Shown one piece after another: positions 38,227 to 49,082 of a stretch of 64,000 nt of DNA (the first letter of the stretch is position 1; each line of letters starts with the position of its first letter). Position numbers and translations under genes: made by a program. The DNA lies in the NCBI GenBank assembly GCA_029959195.1, contig CP114118.1, positions 1,860,001 to 1,924,000 of the forward strand, read 5' to 3'. This DNA is from Dictyophora rubrovolvata. Lineage: Eukaryota; Basidiomycota; Agaricomycetes; Phallales; Phallaceae. The notes under the pieces are model-generated. The model did no database searches. It saw only the letters and a list, made by a program, of their open reading frames with translations, and was not told where the DNA came from.

Positions 38227-41111
38227 ATGGTCGAGTCTGCCATGGACAATACCAACACCCCCCTCTCCCCGCCTAATCTCTCTTTTCTAGATGCTGACCA
38301 CGCCTCCTCGTCACCGTCTGTAACACAGTCATTTCTGGCTTCTCAAACATCACCTGCATTCCCAGACTCATCGCGTGTAAATACCCCTTTAGATGCTGAC
38401 CGTCCCTTGTTGCCCAGTTCTAAGAAGTCATACACTCCTTCTAATCCTCCTTCGCCAAAGTCCAACTCAAAACGGCTTAAATATTTCATTTTTGCCGGTC
38501 TAGCAACTCTCATCGTGGTCGCCCTCGCAGTCATTTTACCCGTTGTCTTCGTGGTCATAAAACCTAATTCCCATCACAGCACTAAAACTGCACCCTCCAA
38601 TCCTGTTCCTTCTCTCAACCCCGGCGCAGATCCTCTGACTTCCTCCGCTTTAACTATCGGTTTCAATGGTTCAACAATCATTCTTGCCAACGGCTCCACC
38701 TTTACATATATAAACCCCTTCGGTGGTCATTGGGTTGAAGATCCTTCCGATCCCTTTAACAACAATGCTAGAGCTCAAGAGTGGTCACCTCCTCTCAACC
38801 AAACCTGGAATTTTGGCAAGGACCAAATTAGAGGGTATGTCTCTCTCACTAGTGCCTGTTGCCCTTCATTACAATATACATAACTTCATTCATAGGGTAA
38901 ACCTAGGAGGTAACGTAACCTATCTTTAATTTCTTTTACGTCTCCTCATTCCATAACCCAATCTAGGCTGGTTTGTCCTGGGTAAGCGATATCGCTATCA
39001 ATAGCTCATGTCCCCACACTAACAGCTTGCCCGAAGAACCTTTCATTGTTCCCGCTTTATTTGAAAAATATCAGAACGGGTCTATCCAGGCCATCGACGA
39101 GTGGACCCTGAGTATGGCTATGCGCGCTGACACCTCCCCCGGTGGAGGCATAAGTCAATTAGAAACGCATTACCAGACTTTTATTGTTCGTTGTATTCGT
39201 TAAAATAATGCGACCACCATCTAACATATCTTTCTTATTCTTCTAAAAGACCGAACAGGATTTTGCGAATATCGCAGGTGCTGGTTTAAACTGGATTCGT
39301 TTGCCAATTCCTTTTTGGGCCATAGAGACTTGGCCCGGAGAGCCCTTTTTGGCTAATGTTTGTTGGAAGTGAGTATTGGCGTTTCTCCTTCAAGCTGAGT
39401 TAGATTATTGATCTATTGCAAGGTATATTCTGCAAGCACTCGCTTGGGCGCGTAAATATGGTCTAAGGATGGTACTAGACCTGCATACAGCTCCAGGTAA
39501 CGTACCTTCGTCTCGTTGAATGGTCCAAAGACTTAATGGCAACCTTTCAGGTTCTCAGAATGGGTAACTTGAGTCAATTTAGAAAATGAGCCCTCACTCA
39601 TCTTTTTTTTTCTAGTTTTAATCATAGTGGAAGATTTGGTCAAGTGAGTCCTGGAACTTTTGTGAATTCGATGGCGAAACATCTCTTTATTTTTTCTGAA
39701 GATAAATTTCATGAATGGTGTCATGGGCTTGGCAAACGCTGACCGCACATTGTACTATATTCGTGTTATTGCAGAATTCATCTCGCAGCCGGAATATGCC
39801 AACTTGGTCTCAATGTACGGCATCCTTAACGAACCTTTTGCCATGGATATTGGAAAGGGTCCCATATCATCGTTGTAAGTGCCTTCGTGCCCGGAAATAC
39901 CCCAATTCCTTTGAACTTTACGCTTTGGGGCTAGCTATCTTCACACATACGAAGCACTTCGAAATATCACCGGGTTCGGAGAGGGAAATGGTCCCTATCT
40001 TGTAATGCATGATGGATTTTTAGGGGTTCAATCGTGGTGTGTTTGCTAATTATAATAACCTTTTTGACTAAATCAGTCACCTTTAAACCAAGGGCAAACT
40101 TCCTTCCCGGCTCTGACCGGATGATATTGGATACCCATCCTTATTTCGCATTCGACGGTTCGCCAAATACACAGCCACTATCCGATTATGCTACTATGCC
40201 ATGCGAATCTTGGGCTGCTAGTCTGAATAACAGTCGAGCGAATTTTGGAATCACAATTGCTGGTGAATTTAGTAATGCTGTTCGTTCGCCCTCAATTTTT
40301 TTCTGTTTATAAATGGCGTCGCTCAAACATTTACATAGGTCAACGACTGCGGGCTCTGGGTACGCGGCGTTGGTGGAAGGGCGTCCTATGGAGGAGATTG
40401 TGATATCTGGAATGATGCCTCTCAATGGAACAGTTCACAGATCGCTGGACTAAGGCAGTTCGCATTATCATCCATGGACTCGTTACGGGATTACTTTTTC
40501 TGGACCTGGAAGGTGCGTACTTTGTAACAACACTTTTACTTTTATTTCATTATTTTTTTCTTCTTTAGATCGGTGCCTCCAATACCACGGGCACTGTCAT
40601 GGCACCATTGTGGTCATATCAACTGGGTCTGGAAGTGGGAATTATACCTAGGGATCCTAGAGAAGCAGACGGAGCCTGCGCATCGCTTGGTGTTGCTCAA
40701 AATGCTCCTTTCGTGGGTACCTATTCCGCATGGCAAACTGGAGGCGTTGGCGCGAACCAATTACCCGTCTCTGTTTCGGTCGATTTTCCATGGCCACCAC
40801 TCACACTAAGTGACATCACCCCATCTAACGCAGTCACATTACTTCCAACATATACAGACACCGGCGTGATTAAAACGCTACCTACGCCTACTTATGTCTT
40901 TACTACGAATGGCGCTGTGGAGACTGTTAGCGGAGGTGATGGTTGGTTCGATCCAAATGATACAGAAGGTGCCATTACACCTATTTCTGGTTGTACATAT
41001 CCCGATCCTTGGAGCGCGACTGATATCCCCATACCCACAACATGTGTTCCTGCAATCGAGGCCAGACGTCGAGAAGTACATCCTCCGAAAATCACACCAC
41101 CGCCTTTGTAA
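38227..41111 (+). CDS. Membrane-anchored GH5 exo-beta-1,3-glucanase
   Basis: This is a glucan 1,3-beta-glucosidase of family GH5 (subfamily 9 type), acting on fungal wall beta-1,3-glucan. The start at 38227 (CCCATGG context; a second ATG at 38242 is possible) opens a Ser/Pro-rich cytosolic tail of about 90 residues. One membrane anchor (FAGLATLIVVALAVILPVVFVV) makes it type II. The catalytic domain has RGVNLGGWFVLEPF, NWIRLPIPFWAIE, GLRMVLDLHTAPGSQN, the acid/base Glu in GILNEPFA, HDGF, LDTHPYFAF and the nucleophile Glu in ITIAGEFSNAV. WTWKIG follows, then a threonine/proline-rich tail ending KITPPPL. About eleven short introns are present; the FVLEPF join uses a CGAAG acceptor. About 740 residues. 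The gene looks intact. Confidence 0.92.
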
Positions 41112-41272
41112 TGGACTTTTCTTCTTCATAGCCAACACCTTACTGTCTTCTCACTGAACTTTTTTAATGACGGACAAATGCGTTATTACTATAATTTATA
41201 CCACATGATGAATACACGATAATAAAATAAAACTCGACTTGGACAGTTCAGCCTAAAGTTTTGATGACTCTT

Positions 41273-42355
41273 TCATTTCTTCTTTTTTCCCTTACTTGAT
41301 GTATTAGTAGTGGCTTTTGGGGTAATTTCTACCAAACTTCCTTGGGTGGTATTGACACCTTGTTTCCTGCGTTTTCCGGTGTGATGTACATTGGTCCGTT
41401 GACTTTTCTTCAACCATCTCTCTGGATTAGGGGGTGGCGTAACACCCGGAACAACACCCTTAGGTACCCGTGAGGCTCGTACTTTCTTAACTGGGGGAGT
41501 ATCCGCCTTGTTCGTTGCGGCGACAACCACCACGGAAGTAGAGTGTGTTGCTGGAGGAACAATCACTGGTGGAGGTGCGTCTTCTAGAGAATCCACTACA
41601 CTTTGGGGCAAAGAACGGAGTGATCGTTGAAAGACGCTTTGTAAAAAGTCTAAATGCGTTTGTGCTGCAGTCAAATTCGTGAGTGAATCTGATTGTTCGT
41701 CGGATTCCTGTCGGAACGCGCGAGAATTTAAAAACGAAAGGAGACTATCAAAAACAAAGACATACTGCCAAGGCCGAATCGAATATTTGGGTATATAACG
41801 CTACGGCCTTGTGATAATTTCCAGAGCGATATTCCTTTCAAACAAAGCAAGCTTCAAAAAGAGTGAGTGAGTGAGGGGAACCGAAATAAACACACGATCT
41901 GAGCTTTCATATGCAGCAACCCCCGATCCTCGTAGTCACTCTTGGGGGTAGTAGCATCGACTACGCCGCTAGCTTCCGTTTCACAATTAAGACGATAGAG
42001 CGCATAAGCCATCCCGAATAGGATTTGAAAAGAGCTTTGGCTGCCGTTTTGGAACGACTTGGCCAGATCCAAAGCAGATTTATACTGCTCCGTCTGAAGA
42101 AATAAGACTAATTTCGTCTGTAGCGCATCCGAATCATTGTGCTGAAGGCGTAGAACTGGAAAAGAAGAAGAAAATCACTCGATGAGGCAGCAGGCAGAAA
42201 CAGTTTCACTCACTCTTATCGCATGTTTTAATAGCGTTCTGAAGATGACCGCCCTCAATCTGAGCTACTAAACTTTTAAAATGTTTTTGAGCTCGTTCCG
42301 AAGCAGGTAATAGTTGTTTGCTCGTTTTGCTGGTAGACTGAGGAGCTCGGGACAT
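41273..42355 (-). CDS. SRP72: Signal recognition particle subunit SRP72, unusually short
   Basis: This SRP subunit binds SRP RNA with SRP68 in co-translational ER targeting. The ATG at 42355 (MSRAPQSTSKTSKQ) is followed by N-terminal TPRs: HFKSLVAQIEGGHLQNAIKTCDK, ILRLQHNDSDALQTKLVLFLQTEQYKSALDLAK, then LLHMKAQI joined to YRSGNYHKAVALYTQIFDSALA. The next exon gives LTNLTAAQTHLDF and soon reaches the C-terminal RNA-binding motif PPPNPERWLKKSQR and a Lys-rich end. The total is only about 300 residues, against about 640-670 in yeast and human. The central TPR block that normally follows TNLxA is absent, with no room for it in the genomic sequence. The joins seen are in frame, so this is a short form rather than an obvious pseudogene. 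Confidence 0.85.
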
Positions 42356-42525
42356 TACAGCTTTGGACGTGGCGGAGTTGGAAACCCAGACATCTGAGAG
42401 AACGAACCTTGGACGACGGATACGATGACGTCCAACATAACGTTAAGTTTTTCCTATTTCGTTGAAAAATATAAATATTGATTCGATCGAATAGAGAAGA
42501 GTCGACTGTTGTAAAGGTAGCAAAT
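42356..42525. promoter_or_regulatory. Bidirectional promoter, SRP72 / pinin-like
   Basis: Only 170 nt separate the divergent start codons of SRP72 and the pinin-like gene, so both core promoters must overlap or abut here. No specific site was assigned. Confidence 0.5.
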
Positions 42526-43521
42526 ATGGAACAGGAAGCAAATAATGAGGGAAAATCACCTCCTGCTGCGCCCAATGAAGGACTCTCAGGAGGTAGGAAA
42601 AGACCTCGCATAGATTTAACTGCCGATTCCAGACAGTACAAACGGGGAAAATCGATGTTTGGAATTCTTCTCGGCACATTGAACAAAGCTAAACAAGAGG
42701 ATCACGACAGAAGTTTATCTGATGCTGTCAGTAGTATTTCGCTTGTTAGACCCGTCAGAACAGGTTTCTTTTTGATACTGATTGGGAGTTTGTAGGCTAA
42801 AAAAAGGGCAGACATTGACCGCAGATTACAAACACAGCTAGCTGAAGAGCACGACAGCGTCAGACGTGCTGAGGAGTTGAAGCGAGACCGACAGACGGCA
42901 AGTAGGAAGGAGGAAGATCTGAAGCTTAAAGATAGTATTGTACGTATACGTTTCTCGTCAAGTTCTCTCATCGTAATACTCACTTCTTAGTTCCGTTTAC
43001 GTCGGACTCGATTACCTACCTTGAGCCATTTTCTTCTCACATCCGACAAAATCCCTCAAGAAGATGATGACTCTATGGAGACATCTGATCCATTAGCTTT
43101 ACCACCTAGATCACATCCACCACCACTGTACTATTTACCCGCGGTACTTTTACCATCGCAAGCCAAGTTTCTGGAAAAACGGAATACAGAGGTACGTTTA
43201 CTTCTGTTACTACTTCATTAGAACTGCGTTTTTCTCAATCTGACTTCGGGTTAGACTAAAGAGGCCGCTGAAAAGGAATGGGAAAGTTGGGAAACACAGC
43301 GCAAGGAAGGATATGAGGACGTCAAGAAATTGCAAGCTAAAGTAGAAGAAGATAAAAATACCGAGAGGCCAAATAACGACCATGACGGCTCCGACGGTGA
43401 TACCAGAATGGATGATGTTGGTAGACGCCGACGTTCAGACAAAGATACAGAAGAGCAAGTAAAAGATGCTGATGTTGATACTGCAATGCCCGCCGAGGGC
43501 GATGACGATGTAGAGTACTAA
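42526..43521 (+). CDS. Pinin/SDK/MemA-domain protein
   Basis: This is a pinin-like nuclear protein, a family associated with splicing and the exon-junction complex. The ATG at 42526 precedes a basic segment (GGRKRPRIDLT) and the family signature RGKSMFGILLGTLNKAKQED. A charged coiled coil follows (KKRADIDRRLQTQLAEEHDSVRRAEELKRDRQ), then RLRRTRLPTLSHFLLTS, PPPLYYLPAVLLPSQAKFLEKR and an acidic Asp/Glu-rich C-terminus (EGDDDVEY). Introns lie at about 42756-42795, 42938-42990 and 43192-43255. About 280 residues. It shares a short divergent promoter with SRP72. Confidence 0.85.
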
Positions 43522-43825
43522 CATGTGAGTCGGATGCATTTTTTTAAGATGTACGCGATCGAGTCTTACCCGTCTAGAAAAAAAGGGCTTTGTAAGGTGA
43601 TTTGTTCTCTTCATATTCTGCTGTAATTATTTTTAAAAAAAGCTTTCATATTTACCGTGATGCTAATCCCTACCTATGTATATAAAAATATACTGAGTAT
43701 ATGTTACCTCGTGAGCATCCCTTAAACCGGAAGTGATCGACAAACGTGCGCTCAGGATCAAAAAAGTTTGTTCCATCATGTCGTGAAAAAAGGAGGCGCA
43801 GCTTGTTCTAGCCTCAGCGACATTC
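43522..43825. other. Short intergenic region
   Basis: These 304 nt between the pinin-like stop codon and the next start hold the 3' UTR of one gene and the promoter of the next. No element was recognised. Confidence 0.45.
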
Positions 43826-44779
43826 ATGTCCGAGACGAATTTCCGTGTACTCAAAGAAAATGACCTCGAAAGTATTCGATTTAAAATTGGATTTGGAATT
43901 ATGGAGCAGTTGGGGACTATAAACAACCGAGGTAAGAGTTATACCGTCCCAGTTTGCGTAAAAATCTTTTGATGATGTATAAAAATCAGCCTATGCACAC
44001 CCAATAACTCTTTCATTATGGATCGGATTATCTTCCATGTTCGTGACGTACATGAAATGGTGGCCGTCTGACATCAATGAAGAAGGCTATCTCCGCATGA
44101 TATCTCCTATTCCTGCATTTGCAACCCTCGCGGTCCCCATAATGTATTTCTTCGATTGGTGAGCACTGAAGCAAATATTCGGCTCAATATTTCAATCTAA
44201 CGTGAGTGATGGAAACAAAAAAAAACAAGGTATCAAAGAGACTACTTTGAAGAAAGCGTTCAACAGGCTATAAAAGGACCGGATATGAGGTCGCCTGTCA
44301 CACATTACAGCCAGTCGCCAGCGTCAGGATTTTTCATCCTAGAACGAAAGAAGAGTATAATTGGTTTTGTCGCGGTTGATGCCTCAAAGTCTCCAACGGA
44401 GACTACAACCGCCCAACAAAATAATCATAAAGCGAGGGCCAGCGAAACCGCTGTCATTCGCCATCTTTTCCTAAACAGCTTGTATCGTGTCACAGGAGTC
44501 CAAGAGGATCTTGTGAGACTCGCTGTTTCCCATGCTTTCACCGCCAAGTCTGCACCTTTGCCCAACAAGGTTCGAGTTCTTGATAGCCAATTACAAGATT
44601 ACACGAGAGCCTTCAATGCTCTGGGCTTTCGGCCTGTTGATTTAAAAGAATGGGACGAAGACGGTCCTGCACATTGGACTGTTGGTATTTTTCGATGGAA
44701 GTTCCGTTGGTTAGAAATTACTCGGGAAGAATGGGAGGCCAGACAGGCAAGCGAAAAGGAGACCAAAAAGCAGCAATGA
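43826..44779 (+). CDS. Membrane protein with acetyltransferase-like region, function unknown
   Basis: The ATG at 43826 (MSETNFRVLKENDLESIRFKIGFGIMEQLG) starts a first exon spliced to AYAHPITLSLWIGLSSMFVTYMKWW, a hydrophobic segment. A second hydrophobic segment follows (FATLAVPIMYFFDW). After the next intron comes a soluble region with FFILERKKSIIGFVAVDA, ETAVIRHLFLNSLYRVTGVQEDLVRLAVSHAF, and YTRAFNALGFRP. The order membrane hairpin, IGFVAV strand, LxV/YR helix and ALGF strand resembles NAT8-like GNAT acetyltransferases of fungi, but the acetyl-CoA loop is weak. About 275 residues and two introns. The 3' end is 100 nt from the convergent CBM1 gene. The assignment is tentative. Confidence 0.6.
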
Positions 44780-44879
44780 CCAGTAATTATCAATATTAGT
44801 CAAAAATAATGAAGTTGTATAGCTGTGGATATTTAATTGTACATCCATTTTTGCGTCTTAGTCGCATAGAAAACGACTT

Positions 44880-45936
44880 TTAATCAACTGCCGTTGCGCC
44901 ATTGTAGTAGTTCAAAGTCTGAAAAATGACGTGGCATTAGCGAGGGCTTGAATGGAGTCGAGAAATATTCGATACCTGATCCGCGCAACCAGTAGGTGTC
45001 ATGTAATCATAAGCACCCAAATTCAAGTAGATAGTTGGTATGTCCGCGCTAACATCGTCGCATGCTAAAAACGCACCCGTGTCTTGCTGAGTAGCGTTAG
45101 CTACGACACCATTGACTGCATCTCCTTGGAAGCTCCATGTTATGTTAGTAGCCGGAGCAGTGGACCAAAAGACTTTGAGACGATTCTCGTTGGGAAGAGC
45201 AGTGGCTACTTGAGCGTATAGCTGTGTGTCTGCGCTCACAAACTGAATCAATTGACCAGATACGATATTGAATTGAGCCGCAGTATCAGGAGGACCTAGA
45301 TGTCAATTTGTTCGAGAAGACCTTTAGTTTTATTGCAATTACGGCACTGACCAATAACAGCGTCTCCAACCGAGCCTAGCGAGTGGATGAGACCGACATC
45401 AAACTGAGCATGATGAGATGATTTTTACCTAAGGTTTGGGACTGAAGGTATTTGTGGAAGTTGGGCTCCTCATCTGCACGGACCCAAAGTTGGTTGGGTA
45501 AGAGAGTAGCTGTGCCATCGGCAGCAGAGGCGGTAGAAGAGGGAGTGGATCCTCCGCCTGGCGAAGAACTGGGAGAACTGGGAGGCGTCGTCACAGTCGC
45601 TGTTCCCGGAAGGCATTGAGAGTAGCTTGGGACTTTATTTAGAGAAAAAGGTGGTTTAGACAAGTTAAGGGGCTTGACTCACTAAGGATTAGAATACGTG
45701 CATGCTTGGTCATTTTGGTTTAGACGGTCATTGCAGAGTTTATGAGCCCAATCTTACCATATCCGCTTACACAGGTTGTTGAACCTGCCCAGCCTTGACC
45801 ACCACACTATTGCCTGTTAGGATATATAGTTTAACACAAGAAATAATTTGAAATTGCTGACCTGTCCATAGGCGGAAGATTGAGCCAGACAGTTGTGTAT
45901 AAGAGAAAGTAGTCCAATAAGAGCAACCAAAGACAT
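44880..45936 (-). CDS. Secreted CBM1 protein with uncharacterised C-terminal domain
   Basis: The ATG at 45936 begins a signal peptide (MSLVALIGLLSLIHNCLA). A family-1 cellulose-binding module follows, rebuilt across introns: YGQCGGQGWAGSTTCVSGY, then ACTYSNPYYSQCLPG, with conserved Cys and aromatic residues. After a Ser/Pro/Thr/Gly linker comes a domain of about 160 residues: WVRADEEPNFHKYLQSQTLGSVGDAVIG, TAAQFNIVSGQLIQFV, NITWSFQGD, and a C-terminus with GAYDYMTPTGCADQTLNYYN. The module GSVGDAVI comes from a 24-nt microexon (45352-45375). I recognise the CBM1 but can name no catalytic family for the rest. Likely extracellular and bound to plant or fungal cell walls. About 245 residues. Confidence 0.85.
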
Positions 45937-47181
45937 TGTATTTTTATTTTTTCATGAACCTCTGGGAGCAATATATGTGCAGACGTGGAAGAAGTTCGTA
46001 TGATAGTCAAATCCGAGTTTTCTTCGATGACACAGTCCAGCGGTGATCTCAGGGGAATAATCGGTTTCGAGACGGGTTAGACTCGGAAAGCAAATCCTAC
46101 TCGGAGTGTGTTGATTCGGAGCGTAGTAACTGTAAGCCGTTTCCTCGCAGCAACTCCATGTCTCATAGATAGAGTTGAAATAACAAAAGCTCGTACCAAC
46201 GGAAGGCTAGTACGAACGCTAAGTGATTAGAGGGTTAAGCCTCGATTCCGGAACTGAATACTGACAGGACACTAGTACCTAGTAATATCTTAATTCGTTA
46301 GGAAGGATTAGACGTTTACAAGGGCGCCAACGAGCCTCGGAGGTGGCCTTACTAGACTTAGTAGAAGGCTGCCGTAGCTCACCCAAACCAGTTTCTGTTT
46401 TCCACGTAGCATAGTTGGCCCTGTCAGCACCCCGGCCTTCAAATGTCCTCAGATCTCAATCTTTGCCTATATGGTGTCATCGTGGTTAATGCCGGGGATG
46501 GATACCACTCGCCGGACAAGAACCTTCAAGACCTTGCGGGACCGAGTAACGTCAATCAATTTCAAATTAGTGAAATAATGTCAAGAGAACATCTCTTCTT
46601 TGAAGATGACCAAGCACTGATATAGACCTTTTCGTTCCAAACGAATTGATTGTCGCTAAATCTCCCTTTGGCGGATTTGAACACTTTACGATAGTGTTCA
46701 TTCGATGTGCGTAATTTAAAGTATCGGAGTCCGATTTCAACCGCTAATCACCTCAGCATGCAAAAGCAGGGATACTCACCAAAGTCTCATTGCATCTTAG
46801 ACATCATTAGCAATTTGCAACTCGACGAAATTCAGCGCGGAGTGCCTGTGCCCGATGGAAACAATCGATCGACTATTTTGACACTTACATAGTGAGCGCT
46901 TGAGCTCTTGAGCCGCCCGACGCGTGACGCTTAGCAGGGTTTAGCTCCGAATCTCGACTACTAAGCGTTCCTGCTGACTCAGCAAAGACAGACACGCCAT
47001 GTCGCCAAAAGTGAGTCATTTAAGACCAAAATCTATTTTTAAGCCTCATGTTTTATTTCTACGGCTAGGAGCAAGGGAACAATACATATAAAGACAACGA
47101 ATGTCGATTTTTTTCTCTCATGTTTCGCTGCTACTAGTAGTCTCCACAGAATATCTCCAATTCAGCTTGAGGTGAATTACA
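45937..47181. other. Divergent intergenic region, CBM1 / arrestin-like, 1.25 kb
   Basis: This contains the promoters of the CBM1 and arrestin-like genes. The two small open frames at 46443-46625 and 46707-46892 have no recognisable product. Short palindromic patches occur (for example AACACT..AGTGTT near 46680). No tRNA or transposon remnant was recognised. Confidence 0.5.
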
Positions 47182-48602
47182 ATGGATCTCCTAGAAGCAC
47201 CACCACCTTCGTATGAGTTTGCTTCGGAACTGCCCTCATATACTACTCTCGAGACTAATAACCCGCCCCCTTCGGTTGAGTTGCCCCGGGCTCAAGGGCA
47301 AGAATACCGCTACAAGGGCGACAATCTTACCCTATGTTTAGGTTCAAAACGACTGGGTGTCTTCAGACCAACGTATGGATGGAATGACGAGATTTCTGGT
47401 TATGTTCTTGTCAGAAGCAACATAAAAAAAGTCAAGTCCATCAAACTCCATATTGAGGGCACTCTAGTGGCGGGTATATCGGAGGGAGGATTCCTAGTCG
47501 ATCAGAAGCGAACCACTGTTCTAAAGGCATCCCAGACTTTGGTACAAGCCTCGGAAGGCAGCGAAGACGTCATCTGTACAAAAGACACGCAATATCCATT
47601 CACATTCCCGTTGCCCAGTTACGTTACCGGAGGCTCGGAATTTCTTCCAGCAACATCGTCCGTGATTCATGCGGGCATGACTGTCAATGTGACCTATGCT
47701 GTCAAAGTCGAAATGATCCGAAATGGTAAATTGAGAGCCAACGAACGGTAAGTTGATGATGATCCTTCGGTGTGTTCCCGCTCATATCTGTCAAAAGACT
47801 AGGGACTTTCTTCAATTATTTGCCAAGAACATTTGCACCCCCACTTGGTCAGTTTGGAAGTCCTTCTAATGATGAGAAAGTCGAGGAATTTAGATCTTTA
47901 GCACTAAGCGGGTGGCAGTCATTTAAAGTACTTCCAAGAACAGCGCCCGCACTGTGTAATACTGCCGTCGGAATGCTGTCGCCTTGTCTCCTGCAAGTTT
48001 CGGTGCGGAGTTTGTTTATTCTTCTTTTGGCGAATTGGTTTTGTTTGCTGAAACTTCATTTAGTTACATCTTCCGAAGCCACTCGTATACGCTTCTAACT
48101 CTGCCTTTCCTTTTCGCATAGAAGTCGAATCTCCCGACAATGATCCGATCCTATATTTGTTTTCGAGTTTGAAAGTCGACTTGATTCGAGCGACAACGAT
48201 TTCAATAGGGGATAGATGGACGATAGCTGAAACTGTTGTAGGACATGGTGAGACAAAACGAACTGAAGAAACACCTAGTCGAAGAATCATGTACGGTGAG
48301 GTGTCGTGTCCCAGCCACGGTGAATCAAGCTGGCATGCGGAAAACATAGATATCAAAGTAAGCGTGAATTTATTGGTGCATGCTGAGATTATCTGAGATG
48401 TAATATGAATTCGCAGCATCTTTTGAGGGTTACGCTCAGCCCAAGGGCGGATAGCCCAGCTTTATCCAAGTCATTGCCAACCTTTTCGCATTACGTTTCT
48501 GTCGGTATGCGAACCCATCTCCGGGACCAGGTCGACGCCCATGAAGTGAGTCTACCTGCGCTTTCTCGGCTTCCTCGACAATTTTTGGGCACCACTGCAT
48601 GA
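47182..48602 (+). CDS. Arrestin-like domain protein
   Basis: This looks like a fungal arrestin-related protein, a family of adaptors for ubiquitination and endocytosis of membrane transporters. The ATG at 47182 opens MDLLEAPPPSYEFASELPSYT; PPSY and LPSY motifs are typical ligands for Nedd4/Rsp5 WW domains. The N-terminal arrestin fold follows: GVFRPTYGWNDEISGYVLV, SIKLHIEGTL, YPFTFPLPSYV, HAGMTVNVTYAVKVEM. After an intron at about 47749 comes the C-terminal half, with SLKVDLIRATTISIG, SCPSHGESSWHAENIDIK and HLLRVTLSP. An intron of about 37 nt near 48085-48121 removes a stop and keeps the frame. The exact C-terminus after HYVSVG is uncertain. About 420 residues. Confidence 0.75.
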
Positions 48603-49082
48603 TCATTTACACTCACATTTACATTTACAATATGTATGAGTACGAGTACGTTATCAAGTGAATTATAAAACGGCATCAACCCGCGATACCAATCAATGGG
48701 CAGTTTATGTCTAAATCAAGCGACCCTTATCCTTATCTTTTTTCACTTTTTCTTGAAATTGACGCAACTGCGGATCCAATCCAATGCCCTTAGATTTGCG
48801 TCATAGCGCCCAGCAGTTGATTGGAGCGGTGGCGATGCCCTTGCGGACACCACATGGATCCACGTGAGCCTGCAGGATGGTCCGTGCGCGTCCTATCGGA
48901 GTTTGAATCCATTGTTCTTGTTCTGTCATCGGTCACAGCGCGACGACACACAAAGTAATCGTCTCCCCGCGAGTGCAGCGACTCTCCCCTCCCAAGTTTC
49001 ATTGTCGTCCTTAACAACTTGTGTCTCGACAACGTCAGAAACAAAGAACAGTTGCTGCCAAATTCGATTCCATTTCATAACA
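48603..49082. other. Intergenic region
   Basis: These 480 nt hold the 3' end of the arrestin-like transcript and the promoter of the next gene. No specific element was recognised. Confidence 0.45.

Noticed and set aside
46230-46260. Possible tRNA T-arm (CTCGATTCCGG)
   Set aside because: No matching acceptor stem, anticodon arm or D-arm could be drawn around it.
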